DNA of 64,000 nt, taken from assembly GCF_004216915.1 (NCBI RefSeq), contig NZ_SGXD01000002.1, positions 248,001-312,000 of the forward strand, written 5' to 3'. The notes under the pieces were generated by a model. The model worked only from the letters and a program-made list of their open reading frames with translations, did not search any database and was not told the origin of the DNA. A program made the translations under genes and the position numbers. The stretch comes from Motilibacter rhizosphaerae (GTDB lineage Bacteria > Actinomycetota > Actinomycetes > Motilibacterales > Motilibacteraceae). Positions 61,451-64,000 of the stretch are shown one piece after another (position 1 is the first letter of the stretch; every line of letters begins with the position of its first letter).

Positions 61451-61830
61451 GGACGAGCCGGCCTGTAGGCCGGATCCTGTGCACCGCCGCTCGCGCGGCG
61501 GCCGGCGGTCATCCATCTCGGGCTGCCGTTGCCGACAGCCTCCAGCGGCCTACCCGGGAGCTCGGGCGGGCAGCCCTCGGACGCTCCCTGTTCGGCCTTG
61601 CTCCAGGTGGGGTTTGCCGAGCCGCCCGGGTCACCCCGGGCGCTGGTGGTCTCTTACACCACCGTTTCACCCTTACCGCTCGCCCCGGAGGGCGAGAGGC
61701 GGTCTGCTCTCTGTGGCACTGTCCCGCGGGTCACCCCGGGTGGCTGTTGGCCACCACCCTGCCCTGTGGAGTCCGGACCTTCCTCGGCACCGGGTCGCCC
61801 CGGTGACGCGACCGCCCGGCCGACTCGTCC
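61451..61830 (-). ncRNA. rnpB: RNase P RNA (bacterial type A)
   Basis: On the minus strand the conserved core is evident: GAGGAAGGTCCGGACTCCA near the 5' part, CCACCCGGGGTGACCCGCGG, ACAGTGCCACAGAGAGCAGA, GGTAAGGGTGAAACGGTGG, GTAAGAGACCACCAGCGCC, and the 3' segment CCGGCCTACAGGCCGG. The 5' end GGACGAGTCGG pairs with the 3' end CCGGCTCGTCC as helix P1, which sets the limits. It is the catalytic RNA that trims tRNA 5' ends. It lies between the BTAD regulator and the transporter gene. Confidence 0.95.
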
Positions 61831-61852
61831 GGCACCAAGGGTAGTGCCTCCC

Positions 61853-61858
61853 TAGGAT
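61853..61858 (+). promoter_or_regulatory. -10 element of the SLC13-like transporter gene
   Basis: TAGGAT ends nine bases before the ATG at 61868, in the divergent space behind the 5' end of rnpB. Confidence 0.4.
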
Positions 61859-61867
61859 CGTCGGGAC

Positions 61868-63019
61868 ATGCCGATCCTCGCCGCCCTCGCGGGCCTCCTC
61901 GTCGTGCTCACCGGACTGGTGCCCTGGGACGCGGCGCAGGACGTGGGGAGCCGCACGGCGCCCGTCCTCGGCTTCCTCGTCGCCATCACGCTCGTCGCGG
62001 AGCTGGCCGACGAGGCGGGGCTCTTCGACGTGGCGGCCCGGCGCGCGGCGCTGCTCGGGGGCGGCAGCACGCGCCGGCTCTTCCTGCTCGTCTGCGCCCT
62101 CGCCACCGTGCTCACCACCGTGCTGAGCCTCGACACGACCGCGGTGCTGCTGACGCCGGTCGTGCTCGCGCTCGCGGCGGCGGCCGAGGTCGACCCGCTG
62201 CCCTTCGCGTACGCGACGGTGTGGCTCGCCGGCACCGCGAGCATGCTGCTCCCGGTCTCCAACCTCACCAACCTGCTCGCCGGCAGCGAGCTGCACCTCA
62301 GCGCGCTCGGCTTCGCGGCGCGCACCTGGCCCGCGCAGGTGGTGCTGCTCGTCGTCACCGTCGGCCTGCTCCTCGTCCGCCACCGGGCGCGGCTGCGCGG
62401 GACGTACGCGCTGCCCGGCGAGGTCGTCGTCGAGGACCGCGTGCTGCTCTGGACCGCAGGGCTGGTCTGCGTGCTCACCGGACCGGCCGTGGTCGCGGGC
62501 GCGCCGGCCTGGACCGTCGCGCTGGCGGGCGCGGTCGTCCTGCTCGCGGCGTACGCGGTGCGCCGTCCCGGCGCCCTCGCCCCGCGCCGGCTCGCCGGGC
62601 TGCTGCCGTGGCGGCTCGTGCTGCTGACGGTCGGGCTCTTCCTCGTCGTCGAGGCGCTGCACCGGCACGGGCTGACGACGGCGCTGCGCACGGTCGCGGG
62701 CGGCTCGGGGGACGGCGCTCTCGCGCTGCTCCGGCTCTCCGGCACCTCGGTGGTGGCGGCGAACCTCGTCAACAACCTCCCGGCGTACCTCGCCGTCGAG
62801 CCGCTCGCCCACAGCACCACCCGGCTGCTCGCGGTCCTCGTCGGGGTCGACGCGGGCCCGCTCGTGCTCCTCTGGGGCTCGCTCGCGACCCTGCTGTGGC
62901 GCGAGCGGTGCGCCGCGCGGGGGCTGCGGGTCGGCGCCGGCGAGTTCGCCCGCGAGGGGCTGCTGCTCGTCGTGCCCGCGGTCGGGCTCGGGACGCTCGC
63001 GCTGCTGCTGACCCGCTAG
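61868..63019 (+). CDS. ArsB/SLC13-type ion transporter
   Basis: A 383-residue polytopic protein of the ion transporter superfamily. TVLSLDTTAVLLTPVVLALA and the repeated SGTSVVAANLVNNLPAYLAV are the two inverted-repeat hairpin/helix signatures of ArsB and Na+/H+ antiporter-like proteins; MLLPVSNLTNLLAG is the first of these repeats. About ten helices. Arsenite, sodium or dicarboxylate could be carried; no arsR or arsC lies nearby. The stop codon shares CTAG (63016-63019) with the next convergent gene. Confidence 0.88.
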   Translation: MPILAALAGLLVVLTGLVPWDAAQDVGSRTAPVLGFLVAITLVAELADEAGLFDVAARRAALLGGGSTRRLFLLVCALATVLTTVLSLDTTAVLLTPVVLALAAAAEVDPLPFAYATVWLAGTASMLLPVSNLTNLLAGSELHLSALGFAARTWPAQVVLLVVTVGLLLVRHRARLRGTYALPGEVVVEDRVLLWTAGLVCVLTGPAVVAGAPAWTVALAGAVVLLAAYAVRRPGALAPRRLAGLLPWRLVLLTVGLFLVVEALHRHGLTTALRTVAGGSGDGALALLRLSGTSVVAANLVNNLPAYLAVEPLAHSTTRLLAVLVGVDAGPLVLLWGSLATLLWRERCAARGLRVGAGEFAREGLLLVVPAVGLGTLALLLTR

Positions 63020-64000
63020 TCGTCGCTCCCGCCGACCGCCCCCGTCAGGGGGTCGGTGACGAACGGCGCGATGTCCTGCGAGCAGCGGGAGGGCAGCCCC
63101 GCGACCGACCCGCCGACGAGGTACGCCGTCACCGCCCGGTCGACGCACACGCTGGAGCCGCCGGAGGTGTGACCGAACCCGGAGAACGTGATGAGGTGCG
63201 CGTGCAGCAGGTGCGCCACCTGCACCCCGCCGGCGTAGCGGGTCGCGGGGTCGTTGAGCGAGGAGACGACCAGCGGCCGGTTGGCCAGCGCGGCGCCGAA
63301 CGGCCCGGCGTAGCGGTCCGCGCCGGTGCTCGGCCAGTAGGCGCAGGGCGCCGAGCTCCAGCTCCACGCCTCGCCGACGCCGCCGTTGCGCCGCTCGGCC
63401 CAGCGCGCGCTGGTGGCGAAGGCGGCCGGACCGGGCTGGTGGGTGTCGGCGCAGATGACCGCGTTGCCGCCGTCGTCGTCGTAGACCGCCTTGGGGAGCG
63501 CGGCGCCGAAGACGTCGGGCGCACGCCGGTCGAGCAGGGACGGGACGAGCGCACCGGCCGCCCAGCGGCGGCGGAGCACCTCGACGCCGGCGATGTCGCC
63601 GGGGTCGATGCTCCCGCCCTTCGACTGCAGCAGGTCGACCTGGGCGATGAGCTGGCCGAGCGGCGCGATGCCCTCGCGCGAGTACAGCGCCTCGAGCACG
63701 ATGCCGGAGAACTCCGCGTAGGTGAGCGCGTCCTCGGTCGAGCCGCTGGGCCCGCTGGACGCCGAGGGCGTGGGCGAGGGCGTGGGCGTCGGCGCCGGGA
63801 CCGCCGTGCTCGTCGGCTCAGCGACGGGCAGGGCGGCGGAGGCCGAGGGCACCGGGGAGGCGCTGGGGCCGGGCGCGCCCGGGACCTGCAGCGGGTGCAC
63901 CCGGAGGCGCGCCACGACGCGGCGGTACGTCGCCCGCGCCGCCCCCGAGACCGGGCAGGCCCGGGTCGTCGTCGCGTCGCACGCGCGGAAGAACGCGTCG
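63016..64000 (-). CDS. TAP-like alpha/beta hydrolase, C-terminal part
   Basis: The frame is open through base 64000, so the N-terminal part with the catalytic serine lies outside. Visible are FFRACDATTTRACPV, a Pro/Ser/Thr-rich insert (PSASPVPSASAALPVAEP onward), LTYAEFSGIVLEALYS, ICADTHQP, WSSAPCAYWP and the TAP_C signature RPLVVSSLNDPATRYAGGVQ with the histidine in FSGFGHTSGGSSVC. Homologues in mycobacteria (Rv2223c/Rv2224c) lie near glnA2 and panB and are exported proteases. Here the linker is unusually long and rich in proline. Confidence 0.85.
   Translation of the reverse strand, partial: DAFFRACDATTTRACPVSGAARATYRRVVARLRVHPLQVPGAPGPSASPVPSASAALPVAEPTSTAVPAPTPTPSPTPSASSGPSGSTEDALTYAEFSGIVLEALYSREGIAPLGQLIAQVDLLQSKGGSIDPGDIAGVEVLRRRWAAGALVPSLLDRRAPDVFGAALPKAVYDDDGGNAVICADTHQPGPAAFATSARWAERRNGGVGEAWSWSSAPCAYWPSTGADRYAGPFGAALANRPLVVSSLNDPATRYAGGVQVAHLLHAHLITFSGFGHTSGGSSVCVDRAVTAYLVGGSVAGLPSRCSQDIAPFVTDPLTGAVGGSDD

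Overview
The window is very GC-rich chromosomal DNA in which almost every codon ends in G or C, GTG and TTG starts are common, and genes are tightly packed with many 1-8 base overlaps. These traits, together with a mycothiol-transferase-like protein, an AfsR/BTAD regulator, MMPL and F420-type luciferase-like proteins and GlnR-like operators, point to an actinobacterium. A methyl-accepting chemotaxis protein with a flagellar-type promoter in front of it suggests a motile species. The genus cannot be fixed from the sequence alone.

Backbone. The gene order gcvT, pepA, lpd, sucB, an SDR39U1-type epimerase, lipB, lipA, a DUF4191 protein, an RDD protein, glnA1, glnE, glnA2, panB and a TAP-like hydrolase matches the order around glnA1 of Mycobacterium tuberculosis (Rv2211c to Rv2225) as I remember it. 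This is a conserved actinobacterial core for lipoate-dependent dehydrogenases and nitrogen assimilation. lpd and sucB supply E3 and E2 of a 2-oxoacid dehydrogenase, and lipB and lipA make their lipoyl cofactor. glnA1 makes glutamine under adenylylation control by glnE. glnA2 lacks the modifiable tyrosine.

Insertions into the backbone. 8.3-15.9 kb: a membrane pseudokinase-like protein, an FAD oxidoreductase, a peptidase E homologue, and a two-component flavin monooxygenase with a divergent MarR regulator and an MMPL exporter. 22.9-36.0 kb: a Tat-exported large catalase, a secreted protein, a three-gene YbjQ-domain operon, the chemotaxis receptor, a Mug glycosylase, an aminotransferase, a mycothiol-transferase-like protein, a molybdopterin oxidoreductase with its flavin reductase, and a GGDEF protein. 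40.8-50.5 kb: nadE, an internally deleted permease, a YibE/F protein, a Zur-type regulator beside a zinc ABC transporter, a TetR regulator facing a broken SDR gene, and a Ser/Val/Gly-repeat protein. 51.4-61.4 kb: map, several small proteins, a SixA-like phosphatase, an extended YidD, an MFS exporter, a MarR regulator and a large BTAD/AAA regulator. RNase P RNA lies at about 61.45-61.83 kb. The window ends with an ArsB/SLC13-like transporter and the C-terminal part of a TAP-like hydrolase.

Non-coding structure is the most unusual part. A 20-base repeat (CGTGATCATGCACGTCCTGG) occurs at three places, always between convergent genes. Every copy points away from the nearer gene end, and twice the repeat supplies the TGA stop codon. 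The largest cluster (52503-52889) has five copies in one orientation followed by five in the other. Five convergent gene pairs end on one shared CTAG. At least 17 genes show a TANNNT-like -10 element ending 6-9 bases before a start codon without a clear ribosome binding site, which suggests widespread leaderless transcription. No tRNA, insertion sequence, phage gene or CRISPR array was seen.
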